Assembly (NCBI RefSeq): GCF_025370935.1
Contig: NC_133482.1
Span: 794,307 to 858,306 of the forward strand
Source of the DNA: Choristoneura fumiferana
Taxonomy: Eukaryota; Arthropoda; Insecta; Lepidoptera; Tortricidae
Length of the DNA: 64,000 nt
Reading direction: 5' to 3'
In this document: positions 46,701 to 58,122 of the stretch, piece by piece
Layout of the letters: every line of letters begins with the position of its first letter
Numbering within the stretch: position 1 is the stretch's first letter
Made by a program: the position numbers and the translations under genes
Notes under the pieces: model-generated
Databases searched by the model: none
What the model saw: only the letters and a program-made list of their open reading frames with translations
Told to the model about the DNA's origin: nothing

Positions 46701-49700
46701 CTCGCTTTCATCCAGCATCGCAACACCAGAGGGCTCAGTTACGTTGTCAACCTAGAGAGTTGACATAGAATACCGTACCTCATGTGTCACTGACTGCCTA
46801 TCTTACCAAGCTACCACGTCAGAAAACAGTAGCATGGAGCAGGATTAGCACATACGATGCTCGTGGTGGTGATGGTGTTGAATTCAAACGGATCTTTCAT
46901 AACGTTCTTATTCATCGTCATCATAGCCAAAAGCCGTCCACTGCTGGACAATGTCTTCCCCCAAAGAGTTCCACAACGTGATTTTGCTGGTTCTACTACT
47001 GGCCAACTGGTTTCTGCGACCTTAACCAGATCGTAGGTCCATCTTGTTGGGGGCCTTCGCATGCGAATGCTACTTACGTCTTCCAGTTCATGATCGCCTC
47101 TCTCGACTCTCACTGCCCCATCGGCCGTAGGTTCTACGAGCAATGTGCCCTGCCCAGTACCACTTAAGTCTGGCAATTCCCAGGGCTATATCAATGACTT
47201 CTCCTGTGAATCTCTTCGTTACGATTCGATCACGGTCCCATTACCACCGCCTTTGGAGCTCCAAGCACCTGTCTTTTGCAGGCGGTGGTTCAAAGTTGTT
47301 TGCAGGCGGTAGGACCTTGTGCAAGGTCCACCCGGATTGCTACCATCATCTTGCTCGCTAATCCTGCCGTGAAGCAGCAGTGACTGCACTGTTGTGTTTC
47401 GTCGTGGAGAGTAAGACAGCCGGTAAAATTACTGGCATTTGAGGTATCCCATCTGAGGCCTCTAGGTTGGCAACGCATCTGCAATCCCCCTGGTGTTGCA
47501 GGTGTCTATGGGCGGTGGTGATCTCTTACCATCAGAAGACCCACCTGCTCGTTTGCCATCCAGTCGAATGAAAAATTAAATAAAAATAAAGTACTTAGTG
47601 CCCCCATAGATTAGACAGCCCTGGATATCACTGAGGTTAATACGCGAACTGGTGCAATTCCAGCTGTTCACGGAGTACGGGCGTCTGGCTGTAGAGCAGC
47701 GTCACACTGTTGCTTACCGTTAGCACCGTCTGGCGCCGTCAGCCATCGAGCAATTTTGAATTTGGGGCCTAGGTTTGAAAAAATAGACTGCCAGCTGTTT
47801 TTGAGCATTTCCAGCAACTTTCCGTACGAGCACGCGTACGGCGCCGCCGGCGGCCGCCAGCTGCTGGACAAGCGGCTTGAGGTAACACTTTGTGCAGACT
47901 TTTTGGTGTAGACGATTTTGTGGCTTGTTTGAAAAAATAAAGATATCAGAAATGTCCCGATCCTTAGTTATACCTACTTCGTTTTTTTAGCATTAGAAAA
48001 ACGGTAAACAATCTTGAAGAGCCTTTTTATAAACATGAACATTTTTAAAAAACAGTAACTATTACTTATGACACCAAAATAATGTAAATGATCATATGTA
48101 CTTGCTATTTGTTACATATTTGCTGTAACTTATTTTTCAAATGTGTTTTTCAATAAAAAGATACGTCAAGATCGCATTTCTTCTTTCTAATGCTAAAAAA
48201 AACGAAGTATAGTGAGATCTTAATATTTTTGGAAATAACAAAACTTGATTGACTTTATCTTATATTCTTACTTGAGGTCTGTATGTTACTGCAACATTCT
48301 TTCGCCCAGTCTTTTGCCGAGTAATAGACACTCAGACAGACGCATGGTAAACAATTGACAGTAATAAGTAAACCCAAAACAATTAGCATTACCACAGCCA
48401 AATTACGGGCATATGGCACGTGGCTCAACAATCCCGTGTTGTCACTATATAACTGGTGTCTGTAGGTCCACGAAGGCCAGCACGAGGAACTCCAAGCTCT
48501 GCGGCGGCACGTGGCCTCCTGCTTCGAGGAGCTGGCCTGCTTCCTCATGCCGCACCCCGGCCTGAATGTAGCCACCAATCCTAACTTCAAAGGGAAGCTC
48601 TCAGGTGCGTTCTGTGCAGCTTCTTTGAATAACCTTAGCCCTCGCATACTTATATAGGACCAATATAATTAACACTAAATAATAACGGCCGATAAAGTAC
48701 TATTTCTAAGAACCACGTGTAGGTCTTAAGCACTAAGTATGTTAAAAAAAGTCAGGACTCAGGAGGATATATACGTCAAGATTCCTTATAGCCGGCTTAT
48801 TTCCAAAGCTAAGTATAGGTATTTTTACTTTTACCTACCGATATCGGTTACCTACTTATTATGACAAAATAGGTTCCCTGCAACCATTTCTCAAGTCAAG
48901 TTTCCCAAATGTTTCATTTGCCAACTCTGGATTTTCTATGAAACTTTTTTTTTTGGAACTCCTAAAACAAACCTAATCTAACCTATTGTGTTCTATACAA
49001 GCATAAGAAAATACAATGATAAAATCGGTTTAAGGTGTCGGTAGAAAGGTAGAAAGAGCCTTAGACAATATTAAGGTGCGATCAAACCGCTGCCTAAAAA
49101 ACGGTGACGGCACGGAATCGCAGTGACGCACCGTTTTTATCGCATGCTCTCCACACCGCTGCTTAAAATACGGAATCGTAGTGACGTGCGGTAAACGTCA
49201 GGACTTTACCGAACAAAAGTCTTGTCGTTTACGGCCTGTCACTGCGATTCCGCACCGTTTGCGTATTTTAAGCAGCGGCATGGAAAACTGCAAAAAAAAA
49301 CGGTGCGCATGCGATGCGTCACTGCGATTCCGCACCGTCACCGTTTTTTAAGCAGCGGTTTGGTCGCACCTTAGGGCCACAGTTCTTACAAACAAAATAC
49401 TAAATTTAGGGGCTGTTTCACCATCCATTGATTAATTTTATTTGACGGATAAATGTGATGCCGTCTCCGTCTATTCGCACAAAACAAACAGAGACGGCAT
49501 CACATTTATCCGTCATATAAATTTAATCAATGGATGGTGAAACAGGGGGAAAGGAAATTAAACAATTTGTCGAGGAGAGAAAAAGGTTCGTGACAATTTT
49601 AAGTAAAGTACGGTCACGAGCGTTAATTTGAGACTCATTTCGTGAAAAAATCCTTTGAATTGTCATAAAAAATGGCAGATATTCGATCTAAGTGGGTACC

Positions 49701-52700
49701 AAATTAACGCTCGTGACATACAACATACGCATCATAAGGAAGGAGGGATCTTGCTGCTATTATTTGGGTTGCGTTCATAAAAAGCACCGATATTCTGAGA
49801 TCCATCGATATGTTGCACAGTCCTGGTTTATCAATTTGAACCCAGAAAAGAGTCAGTTTTGACTAAATCCTCCCTAAACCTTCAGACATCAGCCCGGACT
49901 TCAAGGAATCCCTCCGTGAGCTGGTGCCGATGCTCCTGGCTCCGCAGAATCTGGTGCCCAAGCGCATCCAGGGGGCGGCGGTGCGCGCGCGGGACCTGCT
50001 GCTCTACTTCAAAGCCTACCTCGGCGTCTTCAATGGCACCGAACTTCCTGAACCTAAGACCATACTCGAGGTACGTGAAAAATACATTCCTGGCAACACT
50101 TCCACGCTTGTCTTGACATCATGTCGTGACTCGTGGAACACAGGGTTCCATAGTATCCCAGAAAGCAAATGGTTGACTGTGTCCCACTATAAGCCACATT
50201 TTCATATCAACTATTACCGTTGTTAGGCGACAGCCGAAGCCAACAACCTGTCGGCGGTGGCGGAGGCGCGGGAGGTGTACGACGTGGTAATGGACGAGGT
50301 GTGCGGCGGCACGAAGCCCTACCTGCCTCCGCGCCGCCTGGAGGAGGAGCACCGCCGCGCCCGCGACAAGGCGCTGCATGCCTTCCACTCCAAGCGGAAG
50401 ATGGGCGGCGACGAGCTCTCTAGCAGCTACGAGACGCAGCTTATTAAGGTAAACAGAGTATTACTTACTTATTATTTAGAACATTGAACATTAAGAGAAA
50501 GACGTATTGCCACAATAATACATTACATAAAAGAGGTACAGCCTTTACAGGATGCTGTCGAAATAAACTCGGAATACAACGACACTGTGTTTCAATGGAT
50601 CAAAATAGACAACACAATAATACATTATGTCTTAAGAGCGATAAATAAGGAATTACGAACGAGAGTTTATTAGAAGCCCGAAATTTCATTTTTCCAAATA
50701 TTGCCGATACCTTAGGCTGCGCTCTTGGCTCCCTGCCCTCCCACTCCCGCAGCCGCCTGACGCGCGTGCGCAGGTCTGCAGGTCGTGCAGCAGCAGCAGT
50801 ATTAGTACGCACAACCACTCATTTACCTTTGGGTTTCATGACAAGAATAAAAGTTCGAAGGTTTTATATGGGGCATTTCGGCCAAGGTAGCCTGCATGTT
50901 GCGACACTGTTTACGAGCAAGCGCGATGTAAACCACTATTAGTACTGAAGTAATCTAAATAAGTAGAAACAACAGATGGTTGTGTTAGTCTGACTCTGAT
51001 TGAACATCCTTGCAAAGGTTTTTTTATTTACCCCAACATTTTACCCACATTACAGTGCCGTGGTTACGAGGAGCCTGTAGTGTAGGGTAGGTACCTACAT
51101 TGGCGTATCTATAGGGTTATTTTTCCGGGGGGCCTGGCCCTTGACATGCATGATATTTGTGTGAAGATATCAGTATTATAGAATTTCGAATTGGTAGCCC
51201 AAACATCCTGGGGTGGGCACTGGACCGTACTGGGGTGGGCACGGAAAACCCGCCTCCCCCGTATATACCACTATGGGTACCTATCAATGCTTGTTTAGCA
51301 GCGCGAGTCTTTCGAATTACCCCTTATGCATGATAATTCCGGGTGCTGTAATAGTTATGAGTGAAAATCACGATAGTTTTAGACCCTGTCCGGACTGTTT
51401 TTCGCGCGAGGGCACCTGCTATGGAAGCGCGCGAGAGCATCTGGACGGGGTGTATGTAGCTCTAGTACCTCGGGAACGCGCGAGTTGCCTCGTCTTAACC
51501 TCGTCTGGACCTGGTCTTAAAACATTATAACTTAAGAAAAAGCCGACATCAATAAATTTTCACCAATTCCATCACGTTAAAGGAACTGGAAGAGCAGTAC
51601 CAGCAGCTCGCAGCCCACAACGAAGGCAAGAACATCTTCCGTCTGGCGGGCACGCCGGCGGTGTTCGCGGCGCTGGCGCTGCTGGGCTGGCTGCTGGCGG
51701 CGCTGGGCGGCGCCGTGGGCGTGCAGACCGTCGTGGCGGTGGGGCAGGCCGCGGCGCTCGCGGCACTGGCGCTGCTCGCCATTTGGGCTTACAGCAGGTC
51801 GGTTGTAGAACAAAAGGACTACTATGAATTCGACAATCGAAGAATCGTCCCTCTCAAGATGATTTTCTCAAGGCGAGACGAGAATACGGTATTTGACTAT
51901 TTTGTATGTGTTATAAATTAAAAATACACAATGCCTGTTATCGAATAGAGCAACAATTATTAAGCTACCTTTACAAATAACAAAGTTATAAAGGTTTGAA
52001 ATTCAAGATTAGACAGAGAAAGACATACTGGCATGTGACGTCACACGCCAGTACCGCCATACTTGCTGCATAGAGAAAAGCGTTTGAGAAAGAGATAGGT
52101 ATATAGATTTTTCAAAAAATCACTATAAATCCAATTTTCAACCGATTTCAGTTTTCGCTTCGCTAAACACTGTCTGTAGGTACATCTATATTTTCAAAAT
52201 AATATTAAGATATGGCAAATTCAGGAGTTGTCAAATACCGTATTGAAATTTGTATGCATTCTCGCACGCCCGCCGCGGGCGCCGTCATACAAATTTCAAT
52301 TCTCGTCTCGCCCCGCCTCATCTCGCCTCGCCGGTGTAAAATCACCTTTACTCTCGCATTAGGTACATAAGTAATATAAGCGTTAGCGGGATGGCAAGAT
52401 GAATTTCGCACTCCGTAGTACAGGCCCAGGCCAAGTGCCCGTCGAACTCGTGCTTAATCTTAACTGCCGTCTCAGTTTGTTTCTTTCGAATAGACAGAGA
52501 CGGCATCACATTTATCCGTCAGTTAAAATTAATCAATGGGTGGTGAAGCAGCCCCTAAAGCTTTTGTTAAAATAAAGCGTTTCACGCTTTTGGCCGATTT
52601 TTTTTTAATTGCAAGAGTCCAGTAGTTCCAAGAGATATCCTTACTTACAAACGCACAAAGTTTACTCTACTACTTATACTCGTATAGTTGTATAGATGCA

Positions 52701-54085
52701 AATAAAAAGTAAGCTCATCAAAAACAAGCTCTAGGTAATGAGGTTTTTTTTTCAGATTGACCGGTAACATGCGAGACGTGGGTATGCAGTTAGATGAAGT
52801 AGCTGACACTTTAAGGGAATTTGTAAGTATATATTTTGAGATAAACCTAAATAAAACAGTACAGATAGTTCAACTCAGTTGTGCGCGCGGCCCTATGTGT
52901 GGGTAAAGCGATAAGAACACGTCTTGCTCGGACGACGACTGCCGCGTCACGTGAAAGTTGTATATTTACAAGCGCACGCACACATAGGGCCGCGCGCACA
53001 ACTGAGTATTGTAACGTAGGTACTTGCAAAGTTCTATTTTCTGTTCTGTCTCTATCAGACGAACATAATTTCACGATATGTCCTGCCTCATAAAGATAAA
53101 GTTCTACTTAAGAATTTTTTTAAACGAAAAAGTACAACGTTTTCATGGATGCTTTGCAAGGTGCATACACACGTAACTATAGATACCGAAATGAAGTTAT
53201 CTACAGACGACGAATGCAGATTACCAATATAGCCGGAATTCCGAGGCTTTGAAATACGAATATTTTGTTCTCGAGTCTTGGGTGTTTTATATATAATGTA
53301 CAGTTGAGGAGACTGAATCACACACCTGAGTGGAACAGTGGGGGTTTGTGCCACTAATGCCATCTTGACATCCCATACATTTACCAAAGAAATCCTAGCG
53401 AAATTGATTATGAAAAGGTTCTACCTTGGTACGTGATTCAGTTTCCTTGAACTGTACCTATTTAGGTATGTTTATATCTATTTACGTATGTTTATCCATT
53501 GCCTCCATCTTGTTGGTGGAAGTCCTACGCTGCGCTTGCCGATCCGCGGCCTCCACTCGAGAACTTTTCGACCAACCCACCAACAAGATGGACGGATGAC
53601 CTGGTTAAAGCCGCAGGTTTACGGTGGATGCAGGCCGCTGCCAACCGAAGCCACTGGAGGTCTGTGGGGGAGGCCTATGTCCAACAGTGGACGTCCTACG
53701 GCTGAGATGATGATGATGATGATGATCCATTGCCTAGTACCCATAAGCCATAACACTTACCTTTGCTTGTTTTGGGACTAGGTCAATTTTAGGTACAGTC
53801 TTATGGCAAAAGGAGACATCTCAAAAGAAAACGCTTCTGAGTTATTTATTTATACCAATATGTATAGCTTAGGATATTATGCATCATATTGTATAAATTC
53901 CTCACAATGTTTTATTTTTGAGATACCGCCTTTTGCCTCAAGAGAGCAGATGGTGTTACGTGTCCTATAATATATATTTAAACTTTTAACTGCCCTGCCC
54001 ACAGGCTCTCCGGCAAGCGTGGGATTCCGTGGGCAACCGAGCCGTAGCCGCCGCAGTGGGATACGACGACAAGAGAAGACCGTAG
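43759..54085 (+). CDS. Atlastin-like GTPase, copy 1, with disrupted exon 5
   Basis: Atlastins are dynamin-like GTPases that fuse ER tubules. Exons: 43759-43765, 45262-45473, 45806-45952, 46438-46593, 47664-47881, 48466-48604, 49886-50070, 50227-50448, 51583-51797, 52756-52822, 54005-54085. All splice sites are GT-AG, and phases agree except in exon 5. Visible features: P-loop GAFRKGKS (residues 53-60), SWRGGSERDTTG (switch 1), DTQG (129-132), LFTEYGRLA, CFLMPHPGLNVATNP, the three-helix middle domain (ATAEANNLSAV, EVCGGTKPYL, KRKMGG), NIFRLAGTPAVF followed by two membrane segments in exon 9, and an amphipathic tail. Exon 5 is 218 bp, not a multiple of 3, with an in-frame TAG at 47719-47721 if unspliced. 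A 68-bp GT-AG intron (47719-47786) would restore 50 codons and a 526-residue protein. The conserved G4 motif RD (in FLVRDWS) is absent either way. It may be a diverged or decaying copy. Confidence 0.78.
44195..44390 (-). repeat. LINE 3' UTR fragment, inverted
   Basis: Contains CATCTGCAACACCAAGGGTA, TGCGTTGCCAACCTAGAGG and CAAGTGCCAGTAATTTCATC, the complement of the tails at 47.4-47.58 and 57.93-58.12 kb. It lies in atlastin intron 1. Confidence 0.7.
46893..47365 (-). mobile_element. RTE-like LINE 3' end, degraded
   Basis: On the minus strand the frame includes RRPPTRWTYDLVKVAETSWP, the typical C-terminal end of RTE-clade polyproteins, followed by a TGGACGGCTTTTGGCTATGA terminal block and a (TGA)n-like tail. 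Frameshifts interrupt it. It lies in atlastin intron 4. Confidence 0.68.
47390..47585 (+). repeat. LINE 3' UTR fragment
   Basis: TAAGACAGCCGGTAAAATTA, GGTATCCCATCTGAGGCCTC and TGGGCGGTGGTGATCTCTTA are shared with the copy at 57.93 kb; the end CCATCCAGTCGAATGAAAAA is A-rich. It ends about 80 bp before the disrupted atlastin exon 5. Confidence 0.72.
48648..48772. repeat. Diverged MITE related to that at 31.66 kb
   Basis: AATATAATTAACACTAA, AATAACGGCCGATAAAGTAC and GTCAGGACTCAGGAGGATA match the 31.66-31.83 kb element in inverted order. It is in atlastin intron 6. Confidence 0.55.
49072..49373. repeat. MITE, 302 bp, with about 50-bp terminal inverted repeats
   Basis: TAAGGTGCGATCAAACCGCT and AGCGGTTTGGTCGCACCTTA pair at the ends; inner blocks AAAAACGGTGACGG / CCGTCACCGTTTTT and GGAATCGCAGT / ACTGCGATTCC extend the arms. 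Additional ACGGAATCGTAGTGACG and CACTGCGATTCCGCACCGTT blocks inside make a nested palindrome. In atlastin intron 6. Confidence 0.88.
49410..49547. repeat. Palindromic MITE, family F copy 1
   Basis: GGGCTGTTTCACCATCCATT at the left pairs with AATGGATGGTGAAACAGGGG at the right; arms continue through TGACGGATAAATGTGATGCC for about 60 bp around a loop of about 20 bp. A related arm is at 52.49 kb. It lies only 36 bp after the previous MITE. Confidence 0.87.
50628..50935 (+). repeat. Dispersed repeat, family B copy 3 (diverged)
   Basis: TGTCTTAAGAGCGATAAATA, then AGGAATTACGAACGAGAG and TTATTAGAAGCCCGAA match the 20.1 and 34.4 kb copies; the rest (ACTCATTTACCTTTGGG, GCGACACTGTTTACGAGCAA) matches 20.30-20.40 kb. 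In atlastin intron 8. Confidence 0.65.
51100..51265 (+). repeat. Dispersed repeat, family E copy 2
   Basis: TATAGGGTTATTTTTCCGGG, GGTAGCCCAAACATCCTGGG and GGGCACTGGACCGTACTGGG match copies at 33.3 and 54.3 kb. In atlastin intron 8. Confidence 0.65.
52487..52558. repeat. MITE family F, single arm
   Basis: CAGAGACGGCATCACATTTA, then TCCGTCAGTTAAAATTAATC and GGTGGTGAAGCAGCCCC match the right arm of the palindrome at 49.41 kb. Part of the left arm may remain as AACTGCCGTCTCAGTTTGTT at about 52.46 kb. Confidence 0.65.
52873..53007. repeat. MITE with 30-bp GC-rich inverted ends
   Basis: ACTCAGTTGTGCGCGCGGCC and GGCCGCGCGCACAACTGAGT are exact inverted copies, extended by CTATGTGTG / CACACATAG. It is 135 bp long and starts 51 bp after atlastin exon 10. 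Confidence 0.88.
53505..53735 (+). mobile_element. RTE-clade LINE 3' end
   Basis: The frame ends in RWTDDLVKAAGLRWM, then ANRSHWRSVGEAYVQQWTSY and a stop, the characteristic RTE C terminus, followed directly by a (GAT)n tail. The 5' part is missing. It lies in the last atlastin intron. Confidence 0.8.
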
Positions 54086-54294
54086 TCTTCAACCTCGCAT
54101 AGGCTAACACAGTGCCCCTTAACCCAGCGCCACACTATGCTCCTGTCGCACTGCTCTTCGCACTGGTGCGATGTAGCAGCCATATACCTAACCAGTGGCC
54201 TAGATCTAGGCGGGCCTTGTATCAAAATCTTTCTTTGTTGGATGCCCTTCTACCCAACTGCGGCGTTGTTTTGCTAACAATAGCATAGCCGTAT

Positions 54295-54455
54295 AAAGAG
54301 GGGGGCCGGGTGGGCTGCCCACCCCTGTATGGTCTAGTGCCCACCCCAGGATGTTGGGCTACCGATTCGAAAATCGAAAAATTCTATATTACTGATATCT
54401 TCACACAAAAATCCAGGCCGGGCCCTCCCTGAAAAATAACCCTATACGCCAATGA
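54295..54455 (-). repeat. Dispersed repeat, family E copy 3
   Basis: Reverse orientation of the 51.1-kb copy: GTGCCCACCCCAGGATGTTG, GGGCTACCGATTCGAAAA and GAAAAATAACCCTATA. Confidence 0.65.
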
Positions 54456-54809
54456 ACAGTAGGGGGTAGTGTAGCTGAGGGGCCCTTATGTTTAATGCGG
54501 CTTTTATGTATGTATGACGGTAGCTACGTCCCTAACTACTTACTGTGACGAGAGAGAAAGAGAGAGGGAACTACTTACCTACCATTCGTTATTGTTGATA
54601 TTACTTTATTTATGATGAATAAGTGAAATATTTATTTCAATAAGTCCAATTTATAGGTGCGGCCTCGGTGCGGCCCGCTGGTGTCCATTTCACAGCCTAA
54701 CCAAAGGGTTCAAACAGACCACGGTACTTTACACGGCACGTACAGTGTACAATCGAAGTGTCTCTGTCTGTTCACGCGTGTCCCTAGCGTTTATTCGAGA
54801 CACTCCATG

Positions 54810-54954
54810 TACCATCAGTCAAATATGTGGTCTACCACCCTAAAGTTTATAATCATTTGCAATAGACGTGTCTGTCAGTTTGAAAGTTCGACTTTAGCGA
54901 CATGTTCATTTGATAGGAACTTGTTTTGATAGGCCACTTATTTGGCTGATGGTA
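54810..54954. repeat. MITE, family G copy 1
   Basis: The ends TACCATCAGTCAAATATGTG and CCACTTATTTGGCTGATGGTA are inverted copies; the interior TTAGCGACATGTTCATTTGA and TAGGAACTTGTT is shared with the copy at 59.15 kb. Both flank the decayed atlastin copy. Confidence 0.82.
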
Positions 54955-55861
54955 GATACTATACACTGAGTGTACCATGCAGTGTCGTAGGCTAAACTTA
55001 GCTTTATACTTTAGCAATCGCGCGTCTGGGCAGGTCTATAAATTACGTCGTAACTTGTCACAAATGATTAGGTATGTACTATGCAAAATTGCAATTATTT
55101 TTCCCAATTTAGAATTAGCCTCGTCGGTCTGACGTTTCTAAATTGCCAATAGTATCCTGCGTGGCAGTGCTAGGTATCCTGTATACCTACAAATAAACAG
55201 CTTCTTAGGAACTTCAAACACGAGTCACGGTTTAGACAAAAACTGGCTAAGTGCAATCAGCTTCGCTATCAACTTAAAACAGGCAAAAAATAAGTTTGCA
55301 CGGAACCTTCAGTGTGCGTGGCCGACTCACCACTTGGTCAGGTTTTTTTTGGCGAATTCACTTTAGTACCTACATGCGGTACTTATTGACAGACAAACAT
55401 ATAATTTTCAATGAATGGATTCTGATTTAATAACTTTAAAGCAATGGACAGTCCGTTATATTTAGTTAGGTATGATAAAATTGTAATGTATATATTGTGA
55501 TATGAATTATTTAATTAAATTGATGGTGCAATAACTATTGCCGATAGTTACTTAATGCTTTAATTTTTTTATATTAACATAAATAAAGATCTGTTACTTT
55601 TTCATTAGAACGTGGTTTTATTTTTATCTGACCTAGCTCATGTCATAGAATTTTAAAAATCCATAAGTATTGTTTGTTTTCCATAACTTTGCCACGCCAC
55701 ACGTTTATTTTTAACCAACAAATCCGAAATCCCGAATATCAATATTTAACTTTTTGATAATTGAAATGATAAAAAAAAATCGGTCATGCGAGGAACGAAA
55801 ATAAATAAAACCATTTATTACGGTTAACATGGCCCATACAATAAATACCTTACTGGCTAAA

Positions 55862-56254
55862 TCATATATACTTAATTAATAATAAAAAAATATTATAAAG
55901 TACATAGTTGGCCAAATGGCGTGACTGCGCTGCGGCGCCACCGTCTCTGACGTCGCATTCGTCTGCGGCATGGTGCCCCGGAGTAACACGACATCTTTCG
56001 GCCAGAAGGCAGCAGCAGCACCCGCGATGGTCCTCATCAGCAGCCGCGCGCAGCACGCGCACCACAAACGAGCTGAAGTGATGCGACTGCAGCTGGAACA
56101 CCCTCAGCGTATCCGTTCTTCCGGCGGACGTATTCCACATCATGGACAGGGATATTTGGAAATAATTCCGATCCGCATTAGCGATCCCTTCAAATAGCGA
56201 ACCTACTGTGTTAAAATAAAGTTGTCTTAAATACTTGGGATGTATACATATCAT
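55862..56254 (-). other. Unidentified open frame, possible exon remnant
   Basis: A 130-codon minus-strand frame begins near a good acceptor (TTTTAACACAG, exon side 56205 downward) and includes SLFEGIANADRNYF, LSMMWNTSAGRTDTLRVFQL and HHFSSFVVRVLRAA. Just downstream a second frame reads AFWPKDVVLLRGTMP. The local GC content is higher than its surroundings, and an AATAAA on the minus strand follows within 50-100 bp. This could be the last exon of an unknown gene, a frameshifted remnant, or a transposon piece. I do not recognise the family. Confidence 0.25.
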
Positions 56255-56829
56255 TTAATAATAATGTAAATCTGTTTTAAAAAAAATATACTTACCTAGT
56301 TGAGTTTCTTGCCGGATTCTTCTCAGCAGAGGTTTTTCCGAACCGGTGATAGATTTTTTTTGACATTCATAAGTGCTTATTATAGCCTAAATTGAATAAA
56401 GATATTTTGACTTTGACTTTGAAGTACCTACCTATAGGTATGGCTTTTTAGCCATGAGCGCGGTCGTGTTTTAGCTCGCGTGTGTCATTTTTATACCTCT
56501 TATTGTGATTTATGTGGTCTGCGGTCAGCGGGTCATGGATTAAATAATGATTTATTTATAAATTAACAAATATTACCCTTACCTTACCTAAACTCAGCCA
56601 CACCAGTCTCGCGCCGCGCACCTTTAGCACACATTGCTGCACTTGTTGAAATTTTTGCTGTTACGTTCCGTCATGGCCGGTGAGTTTTTATTAAGTTGTA
56701 CAATGTACATATACTTAGGTACTTCAAATACGAGTAAGGTGTCGTTCCATCAGTATAAAAACTTTTTGTACCTATATCAACGTTTCGGATAACAACGTAA
56801 ACTATATTAATATTAACGTTTGTAAATGA

Positions 56830-57070
56830 TATTGTAACGGATAACTCACATATCAAATGCGGGTACTTGTGCGCCGGTGTTAGTTTCGTCGGGCAGTCAC
56901 GCGAGCAGAGCGGTGGCGCGTAGTGCGCGTGTTGCGGCAGCCGCCCAGTCGCGTGCTCCTGTGAAGAAGGGCTACGAAATAGCCCGAAACAGTCGTGCTA
57001 AACTCGATTTAAGACGTGAGTTATCCGTTACAATATCATTTAATATGAGTGAGTCTCACGGTAGTTTTCA
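56830..57070. repeat. MITE family A, largest copy
   Basis: ATTGTAACGGATAACTCACA at the left pairs with GTGAGTTATCCGTTACAAT at the right; the interior includes GAAGAAGGGCTACGAAATAG and GCGTGTTGCGGCAGCCGC, also seen at 30.33 kb. The trailing ATATGAGTGAGTCTCACGGT matches 10.69 kb. It lies in intron 1 of the atlastin pseudogene. Confidence 0.78.
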
Positions 57071-57924
57071 TGTTCAAAATTAACGTTTAGCTTACAATAA
57101 TGAATGTTGAAAAGTTTAACAAGTAGGTACCTACTTACCTAACTTACGTAACTTAACACTTCAGTACTTTGTCCTTGTATGCCTTCTAAAAATGTTATAA
57201 ATACACAAGCTCAAATACTTTAAGTGTTTTTAAACATACCTATCTGAACTCGACAGTACCACAGTGTAAGAAAAACAGTACCAATAATTTCAGCTGCTAG
57301 CGAATCCCTAGCGTCTGGGCGCGGCATCCAGGTGGTGTCTCCGAGTCCTGACCACTCGTTCCACCTAGACTTGGAGGCGCTGTCGGCACTGCTGCTGCGC
57401 GAAGATCTTAAGGACCGCGCCGTGGTGGTGGTCTCCGTGGCTGGAGCCTTCAGGAAGGGCCAAGAGCTTCCTGCTTGACTTCTTTCTGCGCTACTTGCAT
57501 CACGAGGTTAGCAAAAGCTTCGCACTCCTTAAATGTTATAGACTGTGGGGGGGGGGGGGACAGAAGGCATCAATAGAAAGATCTCTTTCCAGGCAGAGGT
57601 TATACCTGGGGACCGAAGTCCCAAGGACGGAGGAGGAAGAAGATTGTGGGTTGCGTATGCATCCAAAGTCGAAGTGGTCGCCATGACCGAAATCGGTTGG
57701 ATCATCTTCATAAATCCATCCGAGATAAGGAATTTCGATAACCCGAAGTAAGTACGAGTAGAACAGAAATGACTTCACCAGCGCTGGGCTACTCATGCAT
57801 CAAAGTCATTGTGACTCATCTTTTCGATGACTACTTTGGTTGAACTGGGCTCTTTACAGAACTTACAGACGTGTATTGTATCTATAGTTATTAGGGAATC
57901 GCCTATAGATCAACAGCAGCAGCA

Positions 57925-58122
57925 GTGCTTGCACTGTTGTGTTTCGGCGTGGAGAGTAAGACAGCCGGTGAAATTACTGGCACTTGAGGTATCCCATCTC
58001 AGCCCTCTAGGTTGGCAACGCATCTGCAAAACCCCTGGTGTTGCAGATGTTTATGGGCGGTGGTGATCTCTTACCATCAGGAGACCCACTTGCTCGTTTG
58101 CCATCCAGTCGAATAAAAAAAA
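57925..58122 (+). repeat. LINE 3' UTR fragment
   Basis: Matches 47.39-47.58 kb (GAGTAAGACAGCCGGTGAAA, CTCTAGGTTGGCAACGCATC, GGCGGTGGTGATCTCTTACC) and ends in an A run. Confidence 0.72.

Larger units (their letters stand above)
54086..56672. other. Intergenic region between atlastin copies
   Basis: It contains the presumed 3' UTR of copy 1 (a possible AATAAA at 55582), family E and family G repeats, and an unexplained open frame at 55862-56254 (minus). No other gene is seen. Confidence 0.5.
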
